Source: Watersipora subatra (Eukaryota; Bryozoa; Gymnolaemata; Cheilostomatida; Watersiporidae). From it: 64,000 nucleotides of DNA. Shown in pieces: positions 1 through 12,502 of the stretch. Made by a program: the position numbers and the translations under genes. Every line of letters starts with the position of its first letter. The stretch's first letter is position 1. The stretch lies in assembly GCF_963576615.1 (NCBI RefSeq), contig NC_088710.1, positions 74,905,019 through 74,969,018 on the forward strand. The letters run 5' to 3'. A model generated the notes under the pieces. It was given only the letters and a program-made list of their open reading frames with translations. It was not told the origin of the DNA and made no database searches.

Positions 1-3000
1 CCTGGCAAAGGACTGTCCAATGGCAGCAGCCCAAAGCTTAAATCAACATCATCTTAATTAAAAAGATTTTTAAAGTATTAGGGTAGTAGGCCACTAGTAT
101 TAGTACATATATCAGCTACACTTATAACTAGTATTAGTACATATATCAGCTACACTTATAACTAGTATTAGTACATATATCAGCTACACTTATAACTAGT
201 ATTAGTACATATATCAGCTACACTTATAACTAGTATTAGTACATATATCAGCTACACTTATAACTAGTATTAGTACATATATCAGCTACACTTATAACTT
301 GTATGAGATATATCAGCTACACTTATAACTTGTATGAGATATATCAGCTACACTTATAACTTGTATAAGATATATCAGCTACACTTATAACTTGAATGAG
401 ATATATTAGATGTTGCTGTTTATAATACACCAAAACGGCAAGACTTGTTTTGAGATAATCTTACCTCGGAGTTGCTCTACTAGAGTTATTGGCTGACATT
501 AACTTCTTGCCAACAGGGGGCGTGTCCTGTGTTTGGTTGACATTAGATGGGGTTTCAAAGTTGATGGAGTCAAGATTGCTGGCTAAATCTGACTCGGTGA
601 GTAAACTAGGAGAGTATATAGAGGTTGACAGTGGCCCAGATTTTCCCTGTCAATAAACATTGCCTGCAGATATATTGTAGGTAGGTATTGTAGGTAGGTA
701 TTGTAGGTAAGTATTGTAGGTACGTATTGTAGGTAGGTATTGTAGGTAGGTTTTGTAGGTAGGTATTGTAGGTAGGTATTGTAGGTAGGTATTGTAGGTA
801 AGTATTGTAGGTAGGTCTTGTAGGTAGGTATTGTAGGTAGGTATTGTAGGTATATTGACAAATTATAAAAAATCAGATTGCATTTGAAAAGACATTAATG
901 CAAAGAGGTCTCAGGCAACGCTCGTTTTGATAACAAATGAATCAGGTAGGGGGTATAGATATTTTGCGGGTCATTTTGGGCAGGCAAGAGTGGTGGTGAG
1001 CGTGTATTAACAAGGTAAGTACTTTGGTTAATTATCCAAAAGTTCCTTGTACAGTCTACAGATTTAGGGTTACAAGTCGGAAAATGTTATGGCTTCAAGG
1101 AATGCCAACCAAAATACTATCTGACAAATCAAAAAATGGATAATCATGAAAAAACTTGTAAAAGAAGTTGCTCGCAAATGCAACTGGAACAACTCAGCTG
1201 CATAGTGAAAGCAGATTTTACCAAGTTATGCGGAGTACTGATATTGGTATGTTCACCCGTAGGTGTGTCCATATGGAGGGCAGTGACTTGAGGTGAGAAC
1301 AGAACTGACTTCACACTGTTCATGGCCTGCTGTACCTGTTCAGCTTGAAAGAGCTTCTCAGGGTTTGGTTGACCTCCTAAAATATGAGGTAAAGGTGGAA
1401 TGAACTATTGAAGCAATCAGTGAACTAAGTTGGGCTGTTGGTGACAGACTATGCGCATATACAGAGGAACCTTTACATACATGCTAATAAAAATTCAAGA
1501 TATGAGAATGTGAGGTATGAGAGAACTTGGATGTTTCACAAGGTGGTTGAGCAATCAAGACCGTCAGTGCCAATGCGAGCAATTTAAACACCAAACTCAA
1601 AGTTAAAGAATAAATCAGCTCATTAAAGCAACTTAGTTCATTCATTATCATCTCCAGTCTCTTGTGTTCACCTGCTCTGCCACTATGAATACACCTCTGT
1701 TGGCCATAAAATATTTACATTCTATTTGGCTGATATTATATTATTCATTTGATTTTTGAATTTTTGCGTTCAATTAATATGTGAATGTGTTTTCAGTAAT
1801 TAGAAATATCTGTCTTATAGTCTTTAAGAGTTGGTCCTCAACTCTTTGAATGGTTTTGAAAGGTCGACAATGAATTAATTAGTGTTCAGTTATTCCTTAT
1901 GGACAAAATGGGTACTAGATATGAGCAGGAGTTGGGAATGAATGGATCTCATATGTTGAAGTTGCACTGTAGTCATTTATTGTAGTCATACACTTTAGTC
2001 GTATACTGTAGTTATGTACTGCAGTCATATACTGTAGTCATTTACTGTAGTCATTTACTGTAATCATATACTGTAGTCATACTCTGTAGTCATATACTTC
2101 AGTCATACACTTTAGTCATATATTGCCATCATATACTGTAGTCATACACTGTAGTTATTTACTGTAGTCATATACTGTAGTCATTTACTGTAATCCTATA
2201 ATGTAGTCATATACTGTAGTCATATACTGTGATCATATACTGTAGTCATACACTGTAGTCATATAATGTAGTCATATACTGTAGCCATATACTGTAGTCA
2301 TACACTGTAGTCATATACTTCAGTCATACACTTTAGTCATATATTGCCGTCATATACTGTAGTCATACACTGTAGTCACATACTGTAGTCATATAAGGGC
2401 AATAGAATTGGTGAGATGAAAAGATAAGAGTAAGCCGATGAAAGTAGTGAAAGATAAGAAAATAGAGATAGTAAACATACCCAACTTGCACATGCTAGAA
2501 AAGCTAGACCACATGAAAGGGTTGAGGGTCAGACTAGTTTGGTAGTACTCCAATGCTTTTTCGTGCCGTTCAGTTCTTCTGCAAATATTCACAGAGCTTT
2601 GCTGTGTACAAATACATATAATTGAGGAAGGCAGAAATTGACGCTAAAAGACAGGTGACTGTCACACCATGTATATGAAGTAAATAAATGTAGATGAAAT
2701 ATTAAAAGCTTAGTAAATAGATCCTTAACAAAGGTATCCTTAATAAAGGTATCCTTAATAAAGGTATCCTTAATAGAGGTATCCTTAATAAAGGTGTCCT
2801 TAATAAAGGTATCCTTAATAGAGGTATCCTTAATAAAGGATCCCTTAATAAAAGTATCCTTAACAAAGGTATCCTTAATAAAGGTATCCTTAATAGAGGT
2901 ATCCTTAATAAAGGTGTCCTTAATAAAGGTATCCTTAATAGAGGTATCCTTAATAAAGGATCCCTTAATAAAGGTATCCTTAACAAAGGTATCCTTAATA

Positions 3001-6000
3001 AAGGTATCCTTAATAAAGGTATCCTTAACAAAGGTATCCTTAATAAAGGTATCCTCAATAAAGGTATCCTTAATAAAGGTATCCTTAATAAAGGTATCCT
3101 TAACAAAGGTATCCTTAATAAAGGTAACCTTAATAAAGGTTCCCTTAATAAAGGTATTCTTAATAAAGGTATCCTCAGTAAAGGTTCCCTTAATAAAGGT
3201 ATCCTTAATAAAGGTATCCTTAATAAAGGTTCCCTTAATAAAGGTATCCTTAATAAAGGTATTCTCAGTAAAGGTTCCCTTAATAAAGGTATCCTTAATA
3301 AAGGTATCCTTAATAAAGGTTCCCTTAATAAAGGTATCCTTAATAAAAGTATCCTTAATAAAGGTATCCTTAATAGAGGTATCCTTAATCAAGGTATCCT
3401 TAATAAAGGTATCCTTAATAAAGGTATCCTTAACAAAGGTATCCTTAATAAAGGTATCCTTAATAAAGGTATCCTTAATAAAGGCATCTTTAATAAAGGT
3501 ATTCTCAATGAAGGTATCCTTAATAAAGGTATCCTTAATAAAGGTATCCTTGATAAAGGCATCCTTAATGAAGGTATCTTTAATAAAGGTATCCTTAATA
3601 AAAGCATCTTTAATAAAGGTATTCTCAATAAAGGTATCCTTAATAAAGGTATCCTTAATAAAGGTATCCTTAATAAAGGTATCCTTAATAAAGGCATCTT
3701 TAATAAAGGTATTCTCAATAAAGGTATCCTTAATAAAGGTATCCTTAATAAAGGCATCTTTAATAAAGGTATTCTCAATAAAGGTATCCTTAATAAAGGT
3801 ATCCTTAACAAAGGTATCCTTAATAAAGGTATCCTCAATAAAGGTATCCTTAATAAAGGTATCCTTAATAAAGGTATCCTTAACAAAGGTATCCTTAATA
3901 AAGGTAACCTTAATAAAGGTTCCCTTAATAAAGGTATTCTTAATAAAGGTATCCTCAGTAAAGGTTCCCTTAATAAAGGTATCCTTAATAAAGGTATCCT
4001 TAATAAAGGTTCCCTTAATAAAGGTATCCTTAATAAAGGTATTCTCAGTAAAGGTTCCCTTAATAAAGGTATCCTTAATAAAGGTATACTTAATAAAGGT
4101 TCCCTTAATAAAGGTATCCTTAATAAAAGTATCCTTAATAAAGGTATCCTTAATAGAGGTATCCTTAATCAAGGTATCCTTAATAAAGGTATCCTTAATA
4201 AAGGTATCCTTAACAAAGGTATCCTTAATAAAGGTATCCTTAATAAAGGTATCCTTAATAAAGGCATCTTTAATAAAGGTATTCTCAATGAAGGTATCCT
4301 TAATAAAGGTATCCTTAATAAAGGTATCCTTGATAAAGGCATCCTTAATGAAGGTATCTTTAATAAAGGTATCCTTAATAAAAGCATCTTTAATAAAGGT
4401 ATTCTCAATAAAGGTATCCTTAATAAAGGTATCCTTAATAAAGGTATCCTTAATAAAGGTATCCTTAATAAAGGCATCTTTAATAAAGGTATTCTCAATA
4501 AAGGTATCCTTAATAAAGGTATCCTTAATAAAGGCATCTTTAATAAAGGTATTCTCAATAAAGGTATCCTTAATAAAGGTATCCTTAATAAAGGTATCCT
4601 TAATTAAGGTATCCTTAATAAAGGTATCCTTAATAAAGGCATCTTTAATAAAGGTATTCTCAATAATGGTATCCTTAATAAAGGTATCCTTAATAAAGGT
4701 ATCCTTAATAAAGGTATCCTTAATAAAGGTATCCTTAATAAAGGTTCCCTTAATAAAGGTACCCTCAATAAAGGTATTCTTAACAAAGGTATCCTTAATA
4801 AAGGTATCCTTAATAAAGGTATCCTTAAGGAAGGTATCTCCAATAAAGGTATCCTTAATAAAAGTACCCTTAATAAAGGTACCCTCAATAAAGGTATCCT
4901 TAACAAAGGTATCCTTTTAATAAAGGTATCCTTTTAATAAAGGTATCCTTAATAAAGGTATCCTTAATAAAGGTATCCTTAATAAAGGTATCCTCAATAA
5001 AGGTATCCTTAATAAAGGTACCCTCAATAAAGGTATTCTTAATAAAGGTATCCTTAACAAAGGTATCCTTAATAAAGGTATCCTCAATAAAGGTATCCTT
5101 AATAAAAGTACCCTCAATAAAGGCATTCTTAATAAAGGTATCCTTAACAAAGGTACCCTTAATAAAGGTACCCTTAATAAAGATGGGAGTAATTATCAAC
5201 AGCTAAAAAGTAAACCACTCAATATACTATTAACATTACACAATATGGCTGCTTATATGAACTTTTTTCTGTTTAGAATAAAAGTAATTTAGGATTTGCC
5301 TACCTTGACATGTCAAATAAGTAAATCCAACCAATCGGATATAGACAAACAGAAATTTATACGTCTGACTATGCAACTATGCAACAGCTTACACAAGCTT
5401 ATATAGGGAACAATTTCTAAGGCAAGTGTCTTTCATATTTCTAGACTCAATAGAAATTAGGGAAGTCCAAATGGACCAACAAATTTCATAAAAATAATTA
5501 TACAACAACTAGCTGTAGGCTTTGTGGACTTTTATGACGTCGCAAAAGCCAAACTAGAGAGTGTACAAAATATTAGCACGCAGAGCAGAGAAATAAATTT
5601 GACCTTGCAAACAAGTACCCTTGAGCATTTGCTATTGATAATTAGTAAGCCTTAGGCTTTGGGCTCTTGTTTAACAAGCGTAAAATAAAAATATGGTATT
5701 TTGCAAGCAGTGTAACTGCATGTGCACCCTTACAAAAACTGACATATTGTGTAAACTAGTGACTCAGATCAAGGTAGAGTTATTTAGCTCGCATTCCTTT
5801 CATTGCTGCCACAGACTCTCTAGAAGAGCCCTAGGAGCCTTGCTTTGTTGGCCCTTTACAGCTGAAACACAATCGACAAAGCAACGAGTAGCTGATAACA
5901 TCTCTACAACTAGAATAAGGTTTCATTAGCTGGGTGATGTTTAATTGTATGAGAATCACCATAACAAAGACACATACGCAACCCTAACCAAACTGCATCA

Positions 6001-8678
6001 TACAGCGCCTATAGAAGTGCCTATAGAAGTGATATACATGTATTACCTGCAGACGTCAGCGAGAAGGCCAATGACAAATGATGCATTGTCCCCATATTCA
6101 TCAGAGAAATCCTTGAGAGTGCTGAGGGACTTCTTATTTGTACTGTGGGTGAGTACAAACTCTGCCTCCTCTAATCTTCAAGCAAACAAATTCACTTGAC
6201 TAGTATCAACAGGTGAAGCACTGCTGCCCACAAATTCATTGGACTAGTATCAACAGATGAAGCACTGCTGCCCACAAATTCCCTTGACTAGTATCAACAG
6301 TTGAAGCTATTCAACAGGTGAAGCTCTGCTGTTCAAAAACCACCTTCAGACTACATGAAACTGTAACACTCCATCTAATTGATGACTGCACTATGCAACC
6401 TTGGTTTCCTATTTCAAAGATGCGTTGTTGCTAGACCATCCCAATAAATTGATAGCGCTGGCACTAGATGACTTATCTTGCTGCCAATAACAACTAGTAG
6501 TCACGCTACTACATATACACATTGACTAACCGTATAAGCAAGGTCTTTGCATCTGTTCATAATGAGAAAAACTGTTTTCAATTGTTCATTTAGAGAGAAT
6601 TACAAGCTGCCAACAAAAAGCTAGCACATACTATACATTAATTTTTCGCACACACAGAAAACGCTTTGCCGTATTTATCAAGCATACTAGGCCAATGACC
6701 AATGGAAACAGTGAACAAACAGTGAACAAACAGTGAACAAACAGTGAACAAACAGTGAACAAACAGTGAACAAACAGGGAACAAACAGTGAACACTAGGA
6801 TACAACAGGGTACAACAGGGTACAGACTGCATACTTGTCAGTTTCATAGCAGCACTTGCTGTATAAGTATCGGCAGCGAGCTGTCGGGTAGCCTTTGCTC
6901 CTCAGAAATCTGTAAGCTTGCGATTTTCTGCCAGCTTGGTAATATGCGGAAGACAGAAGGAACAATGTTGAATCACTTGGGGCTGTAAAGGAAGGTTTAG
7001 GTAGCAATGAGTAATATTCAAGAAATAGCGATGACAACGTTACAAAATCTATAGCAAGCAAAACAACACTTGATATTGTACTTGATCATTATTTATTAAA
7101 CTTAGAAGACCACTTGTCCGAGGCAATATTCAAATAATTGTACTATTTGAGAGCTTGGTCAAGAGGCTGTGATAATCCAAAACCTGTTGATAACAAATAT
7201 GTTCAGTGAATGGTAAAAAATGTTTTCGTTCATCTGTCAATCATCTTCTAATCATTAGAATAATCATCAAGACAATCCTGTATTGTCGGAAGCACCATGT
7301 GGGGGATAACTCCCGACGTATGAGTATACATAGACCTAGATGATTGAGTATAGCGTAGCACAATTGAATTATAGATATATTTAGCTACTTTATTGCGCAA
7401 TTCAGAAGTACCCTAGTTTGACCAATACACTATAACTCAGCCCATAGAGACGCTGAGTCTGGCACCTTCATGGTTGACATTTGTCAAGAGTAGAAAAATC
7501 TGACCGTATAAAATATTATCCTGGGACAGGAATTCATCTATCTTTAAAGATTTTATTTATTCATGAATATCTTAAGCTAATGTTGGCATATCAGTCCCAA
7601 CTGTTCCCCTCGGAGTGACCTAGTCTTTGGGCTAAATTAAGTGTTTTCACCAATGAATATCTTAAGCTAATGTTGGCATATCAGTCCCAACTGTTCCCCT
7701 CGGAGTGACCTAGTCTTTGGGCTAAATTAAGTGTTTTCACCAATGAATATCTTAAGCTAATGTTGGCATATCAGTCCCAACTGTTCCCCTCGGAGTGACC
7801 TAGTCTTTGGGCTAAATTAAGTGTTTTCACCAATGAATATCTTAAGCTAATGTTGGCATATCAGTCCCAACTGTTCCCCTCGGAGTGACCTAGTCTTTGG
7901 GCTAAATTAAGTGTTTTCACCAATGAATATCTTAAGCTAATGTTGGCATATCAGTCCCAACTGTTCCCCTCGGAGTGACCTAGTCTTTGGGCTAAATTAA
8001 GTGTTTTCACCAATGAATATCTTAAGCTAATGTTGGCATATCAGTCCCAACTGTTCCCCTCGGAGTGACCTAGTCTTTGGGCTAAATTAAGTGTTTTCAC
8101 CAATGAATATCTTAAGCTAATGTTGGCATATCAGTCCCAACTGTTCCCCTCGGAGTGACCTAGTCTTTGGGCTAAATTAAGTGTTTTCACCAATGAATAT
8201 CTTAAGCTAATGTTGGCATATCAGTCCCAACTGTTCCTCTCGGAGTGACCTAGTCTTTGGGCTAAATTAAGTGTTTTCACCAATTCTCTTACCTTCTGCG
8301 AAGAGTCTTTCACTGAGGAAGACAGCGTCCTCATGAGAATGGTTGTTTAACGCATGCACAATCGCTGCCTACAATCGCAAACAATAAGTATGAATAGGAC
8401 TGGCAGTATGAGTGCATCTCAAAAACATTATGTAACGCCTTCAATTTCAATCCGATGATCCAAGCGTTAATGTTGGTGTCCTAAACAGACTACTTTACAC
8501 AGCTCAAGCTCTCAACAACTAGCATATATTCAATGCAGTACACAGCTTTCTGTGATGCACACCTTTTCCCATGTGTATAAGGTAACTTGCCGTGTAAAAA
8601 TCTATAAATTGGAGCAGTTGCTCAAGGTCCTTATGAGTAAAATCAACCGACCTGAACAGGGTCTTGTGGAAGAATCAT
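1..8678 (-). CDS. CDC27: CDC27 (APC3), anaphase-promoting complex TPR subunit; N-terminal part, 3' end off window
   Basis: Coding exons in transcript order: 8652-8678, 8293-8368, 6835-6982, 6047-6175, 2481-2578, 1222-1376, 465-646 and 1-36 (continues off the left edge). All junctions are GT-AG and the phases join. Exon 1 reads MILPQDPVQ, the usual CDC27 start (M..LQEPVQ in vertebrates as I recall it), and exon 2 continues [20 protein letters not shown]. Exons 2-5 form the N-terminal ANAPC3/TPR region, with recognisable [14 protein letters not shown] and [18 protein letters not shown]. Later exons are the Ser/Thr/Pro-rich linker; the last visible piece, [13 protein letters not shown], matches the conserved 'SFGILPLETPSPG'. 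CDC27 scaffolds the APC/C ubiquitin ligase and binds co-activator C-terminal tails. The C-terminal TPR superhelix is missing only because the window ends. The introns carry seven minisatellites. Identification is by recalled family sequence, without a search. Confidence 0.93.
94..405. repeat. Minisatellite, 34 bp then 31 bp unit, in CDC27 intron 7
   Basis: About six copies of a 34 bp unit (tagtattagtacatatatca plus gctacacttataac) are followed by about four copies of a shorter 31 bp variant with 'ttgtatgagatatatcagct'. The array fills most of the 428 bp intron between 36 and 465. Confidence 0.9.
668..852. repeat. 13 bp minisatellite (gtaggtaggtatt) in CDC27 intron 6
   Basis: About 14 copies of gtaggtaggtatt with point variants. 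It begins about 20 bp from exon 7 (465-646). Two copies read aggtaagtatt, a consensus splice donor on the plus strand, which is antisense to CDC27. Confidence 0.9.
1968..2393. repeat. 13 bp minisatellite (tcatatactgtag) in CDC27 intron 5
   Basis: About 33 degenerate copies of tcatatactgtag with variants tcatacactgtag and tcatttactgtag. The block tcatacttcagtcatacact recurs near 2090 and 2305, which suggests a partial segmental duplication inside the array. Confidence 0.9.
2715..5185. repeat. Large 15 bp minisatellite (ttaataaaggtatcc), about 2.5 kb, in CDC27 intron 4
   Basis: Roughly 165 copies of the 15-mer ttaataaaggtatcc with common variants (taacaaagg, tcaataaagg, ggcatcttt, ggttccc). 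Because 15 is divisible by 3, stop-free frames of hundreds of codons exist on both strands; these are not genes. The frames break where 2 bp are added at 4917 and 4934 (cctttt). The block 3001-3780 is repeated almost perfectly at 3781-4560. The array lies wholly in the intron between exons 6047-6175 and 2481-2578. Confidence 0.97.
6189..6340. repeat. Short tandem repeat, about 42 bp unit, 2.5-3 copies, CDC27 intron 3
   Basis: The unit gactagtatcaacaggtgaa followed by gcactgctgcccacaaattc occurs at about 6199, 6241 and, diverging, 6286. It starts about 15 bp from exon 4 (6047-6175) on the acceptor side. Confidence 0.75.
6708..6790. repeat. 11 bp tandem repeat (agtgaacaaac), CDC27 intron 3
   Basis: About eight copies of agtgaacaaac, one with 'aggg' instead of 'agtg', lie about 45 bp from the donor of exon 3 (6835-6982). 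Confidence 0.9.
7563..8282. repeat. 90 bp tandem repeat, eight near-identical copies, CDC27 intron 2
   Basis: Period is exactly 90 bp; copies start at 7563, 7653, 7743, 7833, 7923, 8013, 8103 and 8193. The only clear internal difference I see is c-to-t near 8238 in the last copy. The unit begins atgaatatcttaagctaatg and ends gtgttttcacca. The array stops about 8 bp from the splice donor of CDC27 exon 2 (exon 8293-8368). Confidence 0.97.
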
Positions 8679-10020
8679 ACTAGAATGAATAACAGAGATA
8701 ATCTCATGTCAGCTTAGTGTAGCGGGTTTACAGCTTTCTGGTATTCCGCTTGACATGAAACTCTGTTAGGACTGCTTTTCAGTTACCAGTAACTGCAAAG
8801 CAAACTCTCAATGTAATAAAATGAGCGTTAGAGTTGAGAAAATATATAGTCAGGTTATTTTCCATACCAATTGATCCAATGGTATTTGTAAATCAAGGAC
8901 CTAATACAAGGTCCAACTGCCAACCCTTGTAAAAAAGCTATCCGGATGTTAAAACCATAAAAACTTCACTGAAAGCCCAGAAATTCCCTTTACATCTGTG
9001 AGCTTTGCGGTGGGAAGCAAGGTCAAGTTTAAGGTTGTAAAAATATGTGTGTGTAAGTATCTTTGGCTACTCAATTTTTTACCCTGTTATATTGATGATT
9101 GAGAACTTATTAAGAGTCTGTAGACCAGTTTGAGTATAAATATAAAGTATATTGTTTATAATTTGGCTTAACGTTACACCGTTTCAACTTGAAAATATCA
9201 TTTTTCTAGCAGTGCTCCTATTGCTCCATCAAAAAATAATATAAGATATGAGCAGCGAATGATATTAATTGGTAGTAATGCCCACATACTGCTTTCACCA
9301 ACACACTGAAACTGTATGCTATGTGTAAAATATTTCCCATTAAGAATAATATGAGTTAACTAAAATATAGTAATCTCATTACAGCTACTTCGAAGCATTA
9401 CTATTGTATCAACCCATTAGCAGCTTATCTGTGTGATAACTAGATTTAACAATTTTTATAAAAACTCTTGGAGTATTTGTGAGACAAAAAGTGAGTTCCA
9501 AATACCGGAATAAACTTGAAACTATGAGTATGTTCAATTCATATTTTAGGACAATTTACAATGCATTCATATTTATATACTTTCCAATCGTATCCTGTGG
9601 GTTTTCATATAAAGTAGAAAATTAGTTTTTCAGTGTTAAGAAAGCTGTGCTCAGATTCTCTATGCATATGGGTATGGTGTATGTATGGTGTAAGTATGTA
9701 TGTACGGTGTATGCATGGTATATGTGTGTATGGTGTATGTATGTATGGTGCATGTATGTATGGTATACGTACGGCATTTGGATTCTAATGATATACGAAG
9801 AGCAATTGGAGAATTACAATAAAGGCTGTGTCGATTGTAGTGTGGAATGGTATGTGATCATTAAATCATAGAGGTTTTTTGACAGTGGTAGTGTGTAGGT
9901 CTTTACAAACCATTCTTAAAAATGTGGCTTGACATCTTTGTTTTATATCCTAATATTCTGTTAGAGACTGATGTGTGTGTTACCCAGTCAGTATTCGAGG
10001 GTTTCGAATACGCCTCATGA
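8679..10020. other. Intergenic region 5' of CDC27, no gene seen
   Basis: This stretch should hold the CDC27 promoter and 5' untranslated region upstream of the start codon at 8678. I see no convincing TATA box, no coding exon and no RNA gene. A low-complexity gtatggt-rich patch lies at 9660-9775. Confidence 0.6.
9660..9775. repeat. Low-complexity gtatggtgtat repeat
   Basis: Short irregular tatggtgtatgta-type repeats. They produce a spurious Tyr/Val/Trp/Met-rich ORF on the plus strand. Confidence 0.7.
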
Positions 10021-10960
10021 GGTTTCACTACCGCGTTGAACAGATCTGAGAATAATGACATCATTGGTTATGCGTTGTCACATTCTCAAGATTCTATAAG
10101 TAAAGCTGACACCATGTTTACGGAAAAAGTTAACCTGTTTGTTGTGTCAGCACTTCCTCACACCACATCATCCCCGAGTCTAAATGATAAAAAAATACAA
10201 CAGGAGAATGTTGAAGTAATAACTTTTGTTCTTAGTTATGTGAGGTCTGGCTGACTTACATATCTCCCTTCGCATGAAATATTTAACGTACTTAAAACGT
10301 AAACTGGACAGATAGACACAAATGATCATCAGGCTCCTCTTTTTTGTTCCAAATTCCCTACTGGTCCTTCGGAAAGGTTGAGGTTTTTGTGACAGCAAAC
10401 GCTCTTTGCTATTAATAGACTACCATTCGAGATTAATCGAAGTTGCAGGGCTAGAATAGACCACTAGTTCAAACAAAAGTGATTTTACACACCTGAGATT
10501 CCGATTTCTGACAATGGTTGCCAGTTTGCCTCCAATGAGTTCAGGTTTTTTGCCAAGGCACAGTTGTACAAATACCACCAGTTCCTCCCAACGCTTGCAA
10601 GGAAATGACACCGCTGAAAGGGCAGATCGAACTGTAAAAAAGAATCCTTAAAAAGGAACCAGATTCATTTTTGGGTCAAATGGCGTAAATGTCTTCCCTT
10701 CTCAAGAATGGTCTCGCTCCAGCTGAGATACTGATGAGTTGCAAAATTGATAGAGCACTACTTTCCTTGCTCTGTTCTCACACCCTAAGAGAGCAATCTG
10801 GAGACTCTCAGGGCAAAAGAGTCTTTTAGTCAAATTGAAAGTAAAGCAAACATAGCTCTGTTGTAGCTCTGACCGCCCTTTTCAAGGAACATTCGAGACT
10901 TGAAGTGAAAAGCTTAGGCTGTCAATTGTTCTCCCACTACTCTCCCCGTGAATGGTAGTG
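10021..10960 (+). pseudogene. Decayed Ty3/Gypsy retrotransposon pol (integrase region)
   Basis: A broken Gypsy-type pol reads across several stops and frame changes. Near 10060-10250 there is the linker after RNase H ('ALSHSQDSISKADTMFTEK', ending YVRSG). From about 10408, LLLIDYHSRLIEVAGLE is the start of the integrase core, interrupted by a stop. At about 10508, SDNGCQFASNEF matches the conserved 'SDNGPQFSS.EF' motif that carries the second catalytic Asp. At about 10709, NGLAPAEILMSCKIDRAL matches the 'G.SPAELLMGR..R' segment after the core. Several nonsense codons rule out a functional protein. Gag, protease and most of reverse transcriptase are not visible upstream. Confidence 0.8.
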
Positions 10961-11281
10961 GTAAAATATGGCAGGGTAGTGAAGTGAGGAAAAATATCAC
11001 TAATGTAGTTCTATTACAACCGAGTCCTCAAAAGAGTGAGTGTAAAACAATCAAGCTTCGACCAAACGATTAGGCTCAGCAAACTTGAATTTGTCGAAGA
11101 CTTGATATCATCTTTATGTAGTACCTCACGGTATAATCATTTTAGAAGCATTTCTATTCCAAATGTTTTTGCTCATTTTTTTGCTCATATTTCATGTATA
11201 TGTAGTAATAACTTTACTCATAGTGTTTTTCGTTTTGTTTTCTAGCTGTTTTTGTTTAACCTTCACCGGAAAGGGAGACAT

Positions 11282-11438
11282 TGTATGTCGTAATATGCTT
11301 CTAGAGACCAACGTGTGTGTGTGTGCGTGCGTGTGTGTTACTGCGCCCTGTACCCTTGATATTGCTATAGAAATATGTTCTTATACATGTCAGTTTTTGT
11401 TATGAAATAAATGAGAGTGAGTACGAGCCCATGTAACA
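11282..11438 (+). repeat. Possible 3' LTR of the decayed Gypsy element
   Basis: A purine run ggaaagggaga at 11268-11278 looks like a polypurine tract. It is followed by a stretch beginning TG (11282) and ending CA (11438), about 157 bp, with a polyadenylation signal AATAAA at 11406-11411. It sits at the expected distance downstream of the integrase remnant. No matching 5' LTR is seen, so the ends are inferred. Confidence 0.4.
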
Positions 11439-12502
11439 AATTACCTAGCTTTCATCATTAACATTTGCATGCAAATACATAACAATCTTCACCAATATTT
11501 AATGTTTATAGACAACAGATGCTAAATGCTAAAACTCTTATTATTGGATTCATTGGCAGAAATCACAGTTTGTACATGTGCGTATGCCTCAATTAAATTC
11601 CCGTGTGTACCCTAGCCAATGACAAGTACTATGCACACACACTCCAAAGGAGTATGTGCAGAAATTTCAAAGCCTTCTTGGTAGTTACAGTTACTGCTGC
11701 ATAATTTATTCATATAACAATTGGCAATCAGATACATGTATTATAATAATATCACCATTTTTTAAACATCGAAATTGTAATGCTTGCTGTTAGCTGATAG
11801 ATTTCCAGACTGGAAAATGTTCTGCAACAAAAATATGGAGGCTGTTGGCAAGCTAATAAAAATAAATCATAGTTTTGCTTCGATTTTATAAACTTTGAAT
11901 TTTTTTTATCTTTGAAATAAAAGTCATCAACAAGAAAGGACTTATACAAGTTGACATGGAAGATGTAGCTATGTACTTTTGTATTTTGCTGATTTTAAAA
12001 AATAATTATATCACATTGCTACTTGGAGGCCAACGTGAGAAAACTAAGATGCATAATGGATGCGCTATCACCTGAAGAACCAAGAAAGCAAATATATTTA
12101 ATAAACCAAGGCAAATCGAAATTCATTAAAATTTCTTGTGTCCCACCTTTAAAACCAAAACAAAACAAACCAGAAAAGAAATGGAGTTGAATGGAATATA
12201 AAGGAAAGAATTTCAAAGAAACAAAAAGCCAAATCATGCGAAGGTTAAGAATGAGTTCGGTTTTAAGGAGTTCACAAGTTCACAAGGAGTTCACAAGTGG
12301 CAGAATAAGCAAACAGATTGACGTAGCTGCCTGCTGTATATTGTATGGCAAAAGGAATGGCTGCCACAAGAAAACTTACCATGTCCTAGAACAGTCAAAT
12401 ATTTTGCTCATCAGTATGTGAGTTTCAGAGAAAACATGAAGCATTCAGTTAGATTCACTTATAGTAACTGGTCCAATAGCATATACATTGTGATGTGATG
12501 TA
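11439..12502. other. Non-coding stretch, nothing recognised
   Basis: AT-rich sequence with only short, low-complexity chance ORFs. No splice-flanked coding segment, RNA gene or clear repeat was recognised. Confidence 0.5.

Noticed and set aside
2589-4920. Very long ORFs (up to 708 codons) on both strands
   Set aside because: They are produced by the 15 bp tandem repeat, whose length is divisible by three. Both strands are open at once and the region is inside a CDC27 intron.
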